Of a stretch of 64,000 nucleotides of DNA, positions 1-7,999 are shown piece by piece. A program made the position numbers and the translations under genes. A model generated the notes under the pieces. That model made no database searches and was not told the origin of the DNA. It saw only the letters and a program-made list of their open reading frames with translations. Position 1 is the first letter of the stretch. Every line of letters starts with the position of its first letter. The DNA lies in the NCBI RefSeq assembly GCF_002242805.1, contig NZ_MCGQ01000016.1:124481-188480 (forward strand), in the 5' to 3' direction. The stretch comes from Streptomyces diastatochromogenes. GTDB taxonomy: Bacteria > Actinomycetota > Actinomycetes > Streptomycetales > Streptomycetaceae.

Positions 1-254
1 CGGAGGGATGTGTGTGGGTGGCGCTGTGGGACGGGGGAGCGGTGCGCCGCTATACCCCGTCCGGTGACCTGGACCGCGTGATCACGTTGCCGACCCCGCG
101 TACGACTGCCTGCGCCTTCGGTGGCCCCGACCTGACCGACCTCTACATCACGACGGCTCGCATCGGGCTGTCGGCGCCCCATCCGATGTCGGGCTCGCTG
201 CTGGTGGTACCCGGGGCGGGGAAGGGGTTGCCCCAACCGGCATTCGCCGGCTGA
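1..254 (+). CDS. SMP-30/gluconolactonase-like protein, C-terminal fragment
   Basis: The reading frame is open from the window edge (codons start at base 3) to a TGA at 252-254, so the gene begins outside the window. The visible 83 residues contain the pattern EGCVWVALWDGG, then RRYTPSGDLDRVI, TTACAFGGPDLTDLYITTAR and a closing LLVVPGAGKG, which match the last blades of SMP-30/regucalcin/gluconolactonase beta-propellers. Family members bind a divalent metal and hydrolyse sugar lactones to sugar acids. A lactonase would suit the arabinan genes that follow, but three unrelated genes lie between, so the link is only an inference. The GTG at 12 is internal, not the true start. Confidence 0.85.
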   Translation, partial: EGCVWVALWDGGAVRRYTPSGDLDRVITLPTPRTTACAFGGPDLTDLYITTARIGLSAPHPMSGSLLVVPGAGKGLPQPAFAG

Positions 255-278
255 CCGGAACCGGGGCATGCCGCCCCA

Positions 279-378
279 GCGGCACGACTGCCCGCAGTTA
301 CGGACGGTGCTATTGCGGCCGACGGGGCTGCAACTCCCCAGGGGCGCGGGGAACTGCGCGACCAGCCCCCACCGGCCC
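279..378. repeat. Dispersed intergenic repeats (two units)
   Basis: Bases 279-302 are the reverse complement, with 23 of 24 bases matching, of the 24-base core that is tandemly repeated at 54487-54684. Bases 331-378 are the reverse complement, with 47 of 48 bases matching, of 54372-54419; the same 36-base core recurs at 61334-61369. The two units therefore occur side by side here and again at 54.4-54.7 kb. The function is unknown; they are non-coding and lie after gene ends. Confidence 0.8.
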
Positions 379-405
379 GCACCCGGCAACGGACCGTAGC
401 CCCGC

Positions 406-1809
406 CTAAAAGACCCCCGCAGCCTTCCGTTCCTCCACAGTGAGCGGCGGAGCCGTGAGCGGCGGCTTCAGTGGCCCCACCGCGGCAGCGACAAGCACGC
501 TCGGTGCCAGCAACGCCTCCGCCCCCCGCTGCAGCGCCGTCACGTCCGTCATCCGGCGGGCCACACGGCCGTTGCCCGTCGCGGTGTACAGGAGGCGGCC
601 GACGTAGGCGGACAGGAGACGGTCCCGCAGGGTAGGGCCCGTCTCCGTCGCGCCGGGATAGAAGACGTCCGCCCCGATCGCCAGGTCCCACGCCGCCCGC
701 ACCGTCCGCCCCACCGCCTTCTGGATGTGACGGGACAGGCCCGGGGTGCTGCCGAGGGGACCCTGGCGGCGGATCACATCCCGCAACGCCAGCGCGGATT
801 GAGCCGACACCGCCATTCCGTGGCCGTACACCGGGTTCAGCGCACACACCGCATCCCCGAGCACCACGAAGTTCTCCGGCCACACCGGCATCCGCTCGAA
901 GAAGTAGCGGCGGTTCGCGGTGGTCCGGGTGGTCGTCACCTCGGTCAGCGGCTCCGCGTTCGCCAGCAGCTCGCCGATGAGCGGATGGCGCAGCTCCTTG
1001 AGGGCGTACCGGTCGAAGTGGTCGGGGTCCTTGGGGATGTCGTCGCCTCGGCCGCCGAAGAGCGTGACGATCCACCGGCCGTCCTCGACCGGCATCAGCA
1101 CGCCCCCACGCCCGGTCCCCGCACCCCGGGGATCGGGCTCGATGTTGACGATCGGGAAGCCGTCCCGTGCCGCCTGCTCCGGCGCCCGGAACAACCGGCT
1201 GGCGTACACCAGCCCCGAGTCGACCTCCCGCCGCTCCGGCCCGGGCAGCCCCAGCTCGGTCAGCCAGTGGGAGGCCCGGGAACCGCGGCCGGTGGCGTCG
1301 ACGACCAGGTCGGCCGACAGGGTGCGCTCGGCGGCGTCGTGGGCCCGGATCCGTACCCCGGTCACGCCCGTGTCCGTGCCCGTGAGGGCGACCGCCTCGG
1401 CCCGCTCCACCAACTCGATGTCCCCGTGGGCCAGGGCGAGTTGCCGTACCACCCAGTCCAGCAGATCCCGGCTGGCCGGCAGCATGAACGCCGACTCGGA
1501 CCACCGCCGGTACCAGCCGTGCGGCGACAGGGCCACCATGTCCGTGGTCATCGGCACCCGGCTCACCCCGGCCGCCCGCAGCCGCCCGATCGCCCCGGGC
1601 AGCAGCTGCTCCAGTGCCCGCGCCCCGCCCGACCACAGCTGGTGCACATGCCGGGCCTGCGGCAGCCCCTTGCGCGGCTCGGGCCCCGCGGGCAGCGCGT
1701 CCCGCTCGACCACGGTCACCCGGGCGCCGGTCGAGGCCAGGGCGCGGGCCGCGAGCAGGCCGGCGAGGGAGCCGCCGAGCACGACGGCGGCGGGCTTGCG
1801 TTCACTCAT
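406..1809 (-). CDS. FAD-dependent monooxygenase/oxidoreductase
   Basis: A 467-residue cytosolic flavoprotein. The N-terminus has the dinucleotide-binding fold VVLGGSLAGLLAARALA ending in VVERD, and near residue 290 it has the second FAD motif GDAVCALNPVYGHGM, as in the PHBH/UbiH-type hydroxylase superfamily. The segment PQARHVHQLWSGG after the first motif is typical of actinobacterial relatives. The substrate cannot be read from sequence. I chose the ATG at 1809 because it follows the upstream gene's end (8-base overlap with the stop at 1802-1804); an in-frame GTG at 1842 would overlap by 41 bases. It is the last gene of an operon with the MAB_1171c-type membrane protein and the metallopeptidase, so it probably acts with them. 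Confidence 0.85.
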   Translation of the reverse strand: MSERKPAAVVLGGSLAGLLAARALASTGARVTVVERDALPAGPEPRKGLPQARHVHQLWSGGARALEQLLPGAIGRLRAAGVSRVPMTTDMVALSPHGWYRRWSESAFMLPASRDLLDWVVRQLALAHGDIELVERAEAVALTGTDTGVTGVRIRAHDAAERTLSADLVVDATGRGSRASHWLTELGLPGPERREVDSGLVYASRLFRAPEQAARDGFPIVNIEPDPRGAGTGRGGVLMPVEDGRWIVTLFGGRGDDIPKDPDHFDRYALKELRHPLIGELLANAEPLTEVTTTRTTANRRYFFERMPVWPENFVVLGDAVCALNPVYGHGMAVSAQSALALRDVIRRQGPLGSTPGLSRHIQKAVGRTVRAAWDLAIGADVFYPGATETGPTLRDRLLSAYVGRLLYTATGNGRVARRMTDVTALQRGAEALLAPSVLVAAAVGPLKPPLTAPPLTVEERKAAGVF

Positions 1810-3031
1810 GTACGGCAACGCTCTCTGCTGGGACGGCCGCACGCGCGCGGACCGTCTCGATGTCGTCGGGACGGCGCAGGGCCCGGGAGACGGCCCCGAT
1901 CTCCTGGAGCAGGTTGGTGGTGTCGGGCCCGGCGGCCGACTCCGGCGGCTCGGGGTCGCGGGCCTTCGCCTCGATCGCGTCGAGGATGCTGACCGCGGCC
2001 GCCAGGGCCCGGGCCTGCTCCGGCGGATGCCCGAGGGCGAGCGCGGCGTCGTACGACCGCCTGCCCAGGCCGGTGTCGATGTGCCGGGCCAGTGGCAGCA
2101 GCACGTCCCGGATGAACGTCTCGCGCCGGGTCAGCCGCAGCTCGGGCGTGGCCCGCAGCACGAACGGCACGCCCTCCCCGCTCACGGACCGCATCAGCTG
2201 GTACAGGGGCCGCAGTTCGCGGTGGGCGAGCCGGACCCGCCAGCGGTCGTGCAGGTACTGGCCGGCGTGCGGCAGGATGAAGCCGACGGCGATCAGGATG
2301 GCGGACAGGGCGGCGACCGGCGGGGCGAGGTTGGTGCTCAGCCAGTCCAGGTCCTGCCCGCACCAGCGCGCGGCGACGGCGATCAGCTTGGTCGCGTCGA
2401 AGATCAGGTTCAGCACATAGCCGGCGCCCAGCAGCTTCAGCCCCCAGCGCAGCCAGGCGTCCAGGCCCTCGGCGCGCACCCAGTTCCAGATCAGCCTGGA
2501 GGTGATCAGGCAGGCCACGGCGTGCGCGACGAGGTAGAGCAGGATCTCCTCGCGCATGAACGGGGTGGTGGCGTAGTACGTGTCCAGGTCCCGCAGCCGC
2601 TCCTCGGGCGCGTCGGCGAGCAGGAACAGCACCCACAGCGCGACGACCACCCCGGAGTAGACCGAGATCACCCAGCGCATCGCACGCCGGGTGGCTGCCG
2701 AGCGGTCGGACAGGCCGTTGCGCCAGGTGATGATCAGCAGCAGGCAGGACCCGCAGAACGCGGTGATCAGCGAATAGCACCAGGGCGCCGAGATGTTGGG
2801 GACACCGGTGAGCCGGTTGACGGCGGCGATCGTGGACGGGGTGCAGAAGACGAACACCCCGCAGGCGAGCAGCAGCAGTCCGCCGACCGCGCGCAGCAGC
2901 GGGTCCCGCCACAGCCGGATGATGGAGGGCAGCTTGATCACCAGGGCGGCGGTGAGCACCGCGGTGGGGATCCAGAAGGAGATGTAGAACTCGCTGAGGA
3001 AGTCCGAGGGGTCCAGCGCCAGCAGGGTCAC
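1802..3031 (-). CDS. MAB_1171c-type membrane protein
   Basis: A 409-residue protein. The first ~240 residues hold about seven hydrophobic segments (for example around SFWIPTAVLTAALVIKL and YSLITAFCGSCLLLIITW) separated by short loops. The last ~170 residues are soluble and rich in Arg and Glu, so a cytosolic tail is likely. The pattern fits the family annotated as MAB_1171c putative transporter, for which I know of no demonstrated transport function. The GTG start at 3031 overlaps the metallopeptidase stop by 4 bases (GTGA), and the 3' end overlaps the FAD protein, indicating translational coupling of the three genes. The tail could be a sensor or a scaffold for the oxidoreductase. Confidence 0.75.
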   Translation of the reverse strand: MTLLALDPSDFLSEFYISFWIPTAVLTAALVIKLPSIIRLWRDPLLRAVGGLLLLACGVFVFCTPSTIAAVNRLTGVPNISAPWCYSLITAFCGSCLLLIITWRNGLSDRSAATRRAMRWVISVYSGVVVALWVLFLLADAPEERLRDLDTYYATTPFMREEILLYLVAHAVACLITSRLIWNWVRAEGLDAWLRWGLKLLGAGYVLNLIFDATKLIAVAARWCGQDLDWLSTNLAPPVAALSAILIAVGFILPHAGQYLHDRWRVRLAHRELRPLYQLMRSVSGEGVPFVLRATPELRLTRRETFIRDVLLPLARHIDTGLGRRSYDAALALGHPPEQARALAAAVSILDAIEAKARDPEPPESAAGPDTTNLLQEIGAVSRALRRPDDIETVRARAAVPAESVAVHE

Positions 3032-3633
3032 CGCGCGGCTCCTCCTCGTCCGCGGTAGCCGAGGGAGCGCTGGACCGGGTCGAGGGGCGTGCCGGGGCCG
3101 GGACCGGTGAGGTAGGGCCGGAACAGGGTGGCCAGGCGGTGGCCGAAGTCGTCGGCCTCGGCCTCGTCGACCTCGCGGGAGCCGTTGCGGGCGGCCACCG
3201 TCAGGGCCATGTCCCGCCAGCGGGGCTCACCCGCGAGCGCGCGGGCCGCCGCGGCCCCGGCCAGGTGGTGGTGCCGGTGCCCGGCGTGCAGATGCCACAA
3301 CTCATGGCCGAGGATGACGAGTTGCTGCACGGCTTCGGCCCGCTCCTCCACGATGACCAGGTCGAAGTCCTGGAACTCCACCCACAGGCCGGTGACCTCG
3401 ATCTCGTCCGGGAAGCGCTCGAAGCGCAGCTCCACCGGCCGCCCGGCCCGCCGTGCGGTCATCTCCTCGCACAGCGCCCGGCACAACTGCCCTACGTCGT
3501 CCGGTGGTTGCGGTCGCGCGCGAACGGCGGCGGCGAGGTCGGCGGCCAGGGCGCGCATCGCCGGGCCCGGGCGGGCGCCGTACAGCCACGCGGCCAGCCG
3601 TGCCGCCCGCTGCCGCGCACCCGCGATGGTCAT
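3028..3633 (-). CDS. ImmA/IrrE-like zinc metallopeptidase (toxin-component family)
   Basis: A 201-residue protein with the zinc motif HELWHLHAGH (His110, Glu111, His114) at the end of a helix, and an acidic downstream segment REVDEAEADDFG (153-164) that could supply the third ligand. This is the layout of ImmA/IrrE-type peptidases, which in known cases cleave a partner repressor. It is often auto-annotated as a toxin component of a toxin-antitoxin system. It is first in the three-gene operon. Relatives commonly sit beside an XRE regulator, but none is present upstream here, where the divergent sugar importer begins 220 bases away. Its substrate is unknown. Confidence 0.7.
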   Translation of the reverse strand: MTIAGARQRAARLAAWLYGARPGPAMRALAADLAAAVRARPQPPDDVGQLCRALCEEMTARRAGRPVELRFERFPDEIEVTGLWVEFQDFDLVIVEERAEAVQQLVILGHELWHLHAGHRHHHLAGAAAARALAGEPRWRDMALTVAARNGSREVDEAEADDFGHRLATLFRPYLTGPGPGTPLDPVQRSLGYRGRGGAAR

Positions 3634-3777
3634 CGCTCCCCCTTCTCACCGCCGGTGTGCGGTTCGTCCGAGCGTACGCGCCTGGATGTGTTCGCGTCAG
3701 GTGATCCGACGGCCGTTGTTCAACGAGGAACGACCGCTTCCGCTCCCGGGGCCCGGCGAAAGTCTGCGTCCAACCCA

Positions 3778-3842
3778 TTGACGCGCAAGCGCTTCGATTC
3801 TACGGTCCGTTCGAAGTTACGAGCGTTATTCGATATACCGAA
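3778..3842 (+). promoter_or_regulatory. Promoter and operator of the arabinan importer operon
   Basis: A sigma70-type promoter is visible: TTGACG at 3778-3783, a 17-base spacer and TACGGT at 3801-3806. An inverted repeat with arms TTCGA...TCGAA spans 3793-3815, over the -10. A second site, TTCGATATACCGAA, lies at 3829-3842, just before the start codon. The same arrangement with the same spacings is found at 23820-23884 upstream of the second GH43 gene. An operator over the -10 and the likely early transcript fits repression by a sugar-responsive regulator; this is inference. Confidence 0.75.
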
Positions 3843-3856
3843 CGGTGGGGCAAGGT

Positions 3857-5215
3857 ATGGGACAACCTGGCCTGAATCGCAGGCAACTTCTAGGGGCGGC
3901 AGGCGGATTGGCGGTAGCCGCGAGCTTCGGCTTCGCGGCCCTGGGCAGCGGAGCCGACGCGCTCGCCTCCAGTGCCCGTACGCGGGTGCGCTACTGGAAC
4001 CTCTTCAGCGGCGGCGACGGCGGCAACATGGTCGCGATGGTGGACGCCTTCCACAAGGCCAACCCGGACGTCGCGGTCAAGGCCTCCACCCTGACGTGGG
4101 GCGGCCCCTACTACACCAAGCTCGCCATGGCCGCCGCCGGCAACCGCGCCCCGGACCTCGCGGTCATGCACCAGGGCCGTGTCCCCGGCTTCGCGCCGGG
4201 CCGCCTCCTGGACCCCTGGGACATGGACCTCCTCACCAAGTACGGCGTCAGGGAAGCCGACTTCAACCCCGTGCTGTGGAAGCGCGGCATCGTCGACGGC
4301 AAGCTCTACGCCCTGCCCCTCGACATCCACGTCCAGCTGAACTTCTACCGCAAGGACGTCTGCGAGAAGGCGGGCCTGCTCGACGCCGACGGCCGGCTGC
4401 CGGCCGCGACCTCCCCCGACGACTGGTTCGAGATCCTCAAGGCGGCCAAGGGACAGCTCAAGAAGGGCCAGCAGACCCTCGGCCTGCACGCCAACGACCA
4501 GAACTTCTCCTGGTGGTTCTTCGTCGCCTTCTACCAGCAGCTCGGCGGCACCTACTTCAACGACGACCAGACCCAGGTCACCTTCGACACCGACAAGGCC
4601 ACCCAGGTCCTGGAGTTCCTCCGAAAGAACGTCACCGAGGGCTATGTCACCGTCGGCGCGGCGGACGGCGAGGCCTTCATCGCCGGGTCGCCGTTCACCT
4701 GGGAGGGCAACTGGTCGGTGCCCTACTTCAACGGGGAGAAGATCGCGTACGGCGCCCAGCCGCTGCCCCCGGTCTTCGGCACCCCGGCCACCCACGCCGA
4801 GTCGCACTCGTTCGTCCTGCCCCACCAGGCCGATCGCGGCGGCGCCGCCAACGAGGGCGCGCACATGCTGGCCGCCTACATGGTCAAGCACGCCACCGCC
4901 TGGGCGGGCGGCGGTCACGTCCCCGCCTACCTGCCCACCTTCAAGGACCCGGCCTACCTCAAGCTGACCCCGCAGAACGAGTACTCCAGGCCCGCCATGG
5001 AACACCCGGCCACCGAACCCCACATCTGGTTCGCCGGCTCCACCGGCGTCCTCGCCCAGCGCATCGGCCCGGTCGTCGCCGCCTCCAACGTCGGCTCCGC
5101 CAAACCGGACGCCGCCGCCCGCCGCATGAAGTCCGAACTGCGGAAACTGCTTGCCGCCAAGAACCCGATGGACGGCCGGACCGCCGCCCAGGAGCTGAAG
5201 GGAGCGGGCGCATGA
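3857..5215 (+). CDS. Sugar ABC transporter solute-binding protein (CUT1)
   Basis: A 452-residue extracellular binding protein. The N-terminus NRRQLLGAAGG followed by a hydrophobic Ala/Gly stretch is a twin-arginine signal, so it is probably exported folded. The mature part begins with RVRYWNLFSGGDGG and has MVDAFHKANPDV, typical of family 1 binding proteins for oligosaccharides. I prefer the ATG at 3857; the GTG at 3845 would add four residues and overlaps the operator-like sequence. The stop overlaps the first permease ATG (ATGA). With the following permeases and arabinan-cleaving enzymes it probably binds arabino-oligosaccharides. No ATPase is encoded nearby; CUT1 systems in Streptomyces often share the MsiK ATPase. 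Confidence 0.9.
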   Translation: MGQPGLNRRQLLGAAGGLAVAASFGFAALGSGADALASSARTRVRYWNLFSGGDGGNMVAMVDAFHKANPDVAVKASTLTWGGPYYTKLAMAAAGNRAPDLAVMHQGRVPGFAPGRLLDPWDMDLLTKYGVREADFNPVLWKRGIVDGKLYALPLDIHVQLNFYRKDVCEKAGLLDADGRLPAATSPDDWFEILKAAKGQLKKGQQTLGLHANDQNFSWWFFVAFYQQLGGTYFNDDQTQVTFDTDKATQVLEFLRKNVTEGYVTVGAADGEAFIAGSPFTWEGNWSVPYFNGEKIAYGAQPLPPVFGTPATHAESHSFVLPHQADRGGAANEGAHMLAAYMVKHATAWAGGGHVPAYLPTFKDPAYLKLTPQNEYSRPAMEHPATEPHIWFAGSTGVLAQRIGPVVAASNVGSAKPDAAARRMKSELRKLLAAKNPMDGRTAAQELKGAGA

Positions 5216-6159
5216 GCAGCACCACCGTCGTGGGCGCCAAAGCGGTGCGCCCTCGTACCGCGACCGCCACCGACTCCGCCCGGCTGCGCTGGGGCCGCCG
5301 CCTCCAGCACGGTGGCTGGTTCGTCGCCCCGTTCTTCGTCCTGTACGGGCTGTTCGTGATCGTGCCCGTCGTCCGCGGTCTCTACCTCAGCTTCACCGAC
5401 GCCAACATCTCCGGCGACCACACCAGCTTCATCGGCCTCTCCAACTACCGTGAGGCCCTCAAGGACCCCCTGGTGTGGGACTCGCTGTGGCACAGCGTCC
5501 AGTTCACCCTCGAAGTCGTGCCGTGCATCGTCGTCGTGGCGCTGCTGATGGCACTGATCGCCCACCACACCGTGCACTTCAAGTGGCTGTGGCGGCTGTG
5601 CTTCTTCGCCCCTTTCCTCCTCCCGTCGGCCGTCGTCGGCAACCTGTGGTGGTGGCTGTTCCAGCCCACCAACGGCATGGTCAACCACGTCCTCGGCCTG
5701 GACACGCCCTGGCTGACCCAGAAGTCGACGGCGATGCTCGCGGTCGTGATCGCGACCCTGTGGTGGACGGTCGGCTTCAGCTTCCTCCTCTACCTGGCGG
5801 CCCTGCAGAACATCCCGCAACACCTCTACGAGGCCGCCGAACTGGACGGAGCCAACGCCTTCCAGCGCATGCTGCACATCACCGTGCCGAACCTGCGCAA
5901 CATCACCGGACTCGTCTTCGCCCTCCAGATCCTGGCCTCGCTCCAGGTCTTCGACCAGGCCGTGGTCATGTACCAGTTCGGCCCCGGCCCGGAGGAATCG
6001 ACCCGCACCTTCGTCCAGTACACCCTCGAACAGGGCTTCACCAGCTACCGCGTGGGCTACGCCTCCGCGATCTCCTTCATCCTCTTCCTCATCATCGCCG
6101 TCGTCGCACTCGGCCGGATGTGGCTGCTGCGCAACCGCGAGGAGGGCGCTGCCCGATGA
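5212..6159 (+). CDS. Sugar ABC transporter permease 1 (CUT1)
   Basis: A 315-residue inner-membrane protein with about six hydrophobic spans, starting at WFVAPFFVLYGLFVIVPVV, and the permease loop EAAELDGANAFQRMLHITVPNL that docks on the ATPase (EAA motif). This is the MalF/LacF-type partner of a CUT1 importer. The ATG overlaps the binding-protein stop, and its own stop overlaps the next permease start (ATGA both times), so the three are a single coupled transcript. The first ~30 residues are a basic cytosolic extension. Confidence 0.92.
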   Translation: MSSTTVVGAKAVRPRTATATDSARLRWGRRLQHGGWFVAPFFVLYGLFVIVPVVRGLYLSFTDANISGDHTSFIGLSNYREALKDPLVWDSLWHSVQFTLEVVPCIVVVALLMALIAHHTVHFKWLWRLCFFAPFLLPSAVVGNLWWWLFQPTNGMVNHVLGLDTPWLTQKSTAMLAVVIATLWWTVGFSFLLYLAALQNIPQHLYEAAELDGANAFQRMLHITVPNLRNITGLVFALQILASLQVFDQAVVMYQFGPGPEESTRTFVQYTLEQGFTSYRVGYASAISFILFLIIAVVALGRMWLLRNREEGAAR

Positions 6160-7007
6160 CCACTCCCGTCCTGCGCAAGCCCCGCAGCACCTGGACCCCG
6201 GGCCAGATCGCCCTCACGATCGTGGCCGCGGCCCTGTCCCTGATCTGGGTGGCGCCCCTCGCCTGGGCCCTGTCCACCTCGCTGAAGACCCCGACCGAGT
6301 CCGTCACCTCGCCGCACTGGATCCCGGACCACTTCACCCTGGACTCCTGGGACAAGGTCTTCGAGGCGGGCAACATCCCCAACTGGTTCGTCAACTCGGT
6401 CGTGGTGTCCGTCTGCGTCACCGTGATCGTGCTGCTCGTCGCCTCCCTCGCCGGATACGGCTTCGCCCGCACCGAGTTCCGCGGCAAGTCGGCCCTGCTG
6501 GCCCTGACGATGGCCGGCCTGATGTTCTCCCCGGCGATCCTCGGCGTCCCGCTGTTCACCACCGTGCAGTCGCTGGGGATGGTCGACACCTACTGGGGCA
6601 TGATCCTCCCCCAGTGCGCCCCGGCCGCCATGGTCTACATCCTCTACAAGTTCTTCCAGTCGCTGCCGAAGGAGCTGGAGGAGGCCGCGTTCATCGACGG
6701 CGCCGGCCGCTGGCGGATCTTCTTCACGATCGTCCTCCCGCTCTCCAAGCCGTCCCTCTCGGCGGTCGGCATCTTCACCTTCATCGCCTCGTGGAACAAC
6801 TTCATCTGGCCGTACATGGTGACCAACAACCCCGACCTGATGACCATGCCCAACGGCATCGCCACCGTGCAGAACGCCTTCGGCATCGTCTGGCCCCAGC
6901 TCATGGCCGGCGGCCTCATCGCGGGCCTGCCGCTGATCATCGTCTTCGTCTTCTTCCAGAGCCAGATCGTGCGGGGCGTGGCCCACACGGGCCTGGCCGG
7001 CCAGTAA
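6156..7007 (+). CDS. Sugar ABC transporter permease 2 (CUT1)
   Basis: A 283-residue membrane protein of the MalG/LacG type, with six hydrophobic spans and the ATPase-docking loop EEAAFIDGAGRWRIFFTIVLPLS. It forms the channel with the preceding permease. Thirteen bases after its stop, behind an AAGGAG ribosome site, comes the GH43 gene, so transport and polymer cleavage are likely co-transcribed. Confidence 0.92.
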   Translation: MTTPVLRKPRSTWTPGQIALTIVAAALSLIWVAPLAWALSTSLKTPTESVTSPHWIPDHFTLDSWDKVFEAGNIPNWFVNSVVVSVCVTVIVLLVASLAGYGFARTEFRGKSALLALTMAGLMFSPAILGVPLFTTVQSLGMVDTYWGMILPQCAPAAMVYILYKFFQSLPKELEEAAFIDGAGRWRIFFTIVLPLSKPSLSAVGIFTFIASWNNFIWPYMVTNNPDLMTMPNGIATVQNAFGIVWPQLMAGGLIAGLPLIIVFVFFQSQIVRGVAHTGLAGQ

Positions 7008-7019
7008 GGAGAGAGTGAG

Positions 7020-7985
7020 TTGAAGCGCCTCAGACTCGCCGCACTGTTCGCCGCGGCCGCCCTCGCCCTGCTCCCCACCACGGCGTCCGCGGACGTCACC
7101 TACCCGGACCCGATCCCCCTCGCCGGCCAGCAGATCATCCACGACCCCACCGTCCACCAGCTGAGGAACGGCCAGTACGTCGCCTACTCCACCGGCGGCA
7201 TCATCGGCGCCCGCCTCTCCACCGACCTCCACCACTGGGACGACGCGGGCAACGCCTTCGCCACGCCGCCGAGCTGGTGGTACGACTACAACTCCACCGC
7301 CGACCCCTGGGCCCCGGACCTCAGCTACCGCGACGGCCGCTACTGGCTCTACTACGCGGTCTCCTCCTGGGGCACCAACCACTCCGCGATCGGCGTGGCC
7401 ACCTCACCCACCGGCCTCCCCGGCACCTGGACCGACCACGGCAAGGCCTTCAGCTCCGAGAAGACGGACACCTGGAACGCCATCGACCCGGCCCTGATCC
7501 ACGCCGACGGCAAGCTGTGGATGGCGTTCGGCTCGTACTGGACCGGCATCCGCATGGTCGAACTGGACCGCAGAACCGGCAAGGCCCTCCCGGACGCCCC
7601 GGTCCACCACCTGGCGACCCGCCCCGACGCCCCCTACGCCGTGGAGGGCGCCTCGATCCTCCACCACGGCGCCTACTACTACCTCTTCGCGTCCTACGAC
7701 GCCTGCTGCGCGGGCGTGAACTCGACGTACAAGATCAGGGTGGGCCGCTCGACGTCGGTGACCGGGCCGTACGTGGACAGCACGGGCAAGCCGATGCTGG
7801 AGGGAGGCGGCGACCTGTTCCTCGCCTCGCACGGCCGCTACATCGGCCCCGGCGGCGAGTCCACGTTCCGCACCCACGGCAAGACCTGGCTGGCGTACCA
7901 CTACTACGACGCGAACGACAACGGCACCCCGAAGCTGGGGCTGAACGAGCTCGGTTGGCGTGCAGGCTGGCCTGTTTTCAAGTGA
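7020..7985 (+). CDS. Secreted GH43 arabinan endo-1,5-alpha-L-arabinosidase
   Basis: A 321-residue protein with a classical signal peptide (KRLRLAALFAAAALALLPTTASA). The five-bladed GH43 catalytic residues can be placed: the base Asp in IIHDPTVHQ, the middle Asp in WNAIDPALI, and the acid Glu in YAVEGASI, followed by YYYLFASYDACCAG. These are the marks of subfamily arabinanases and related arabinofuranosidases. It starts at a TTG (7020) preceded by AAGGAGAG. It should release arabino-oligosaccharides outside the cell for the importer encoded just upstream. A paralogue with the same DxCC signature lies at 23901-24857. Confidence 0.88.
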   Translation: MKRLRLAALFAAAALALLPTTASADVTYPDPIPLAGQQIIHDPTVHQLRNGQYVAYSTGGIIGARLSTDLHHWDDAGNAFATPPSWWYDYNSTADPWAPDLSYRDGRYWLYYAVSSWGTNHSAIGVATSPTGLPGTWTDHGKAFSSEKTDTWNAIDPALIHADGKLWMAFGSYWTGIRMVELDRRTGKALPDAPVHHLATRPDAPYAVEGASILHHGAYYYLFASYDACCAGVNSTYKIRVGRSTSVTGPYVDSTGKPMLEGGGDLFLASHGRYIGPGGESTFRTHGKTWLAYHYYDANDNGTPKLGLNELGWRAGWPVFK

Positions 7986-7999
7986 CACGAAAGGGACCC

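Noticed and set aside
920..3058. Long plus-strand ORF antisense to the FAD and membrane protein genes (712 residues)
   Set aside because: Its translation is Pro/Arg/Gly-rich and matches the antisense pattern expected in GC-rich DNA; the minus-strand genes have clear motifs.
3139..5211. Long frame upstream of the first permease, read as a 1006-residue ORF
   Set aside because: Only the part from 5212 encodes hydrophobic permease sequence; the rest overlaps the binding protein in another frame and is low-complexity.
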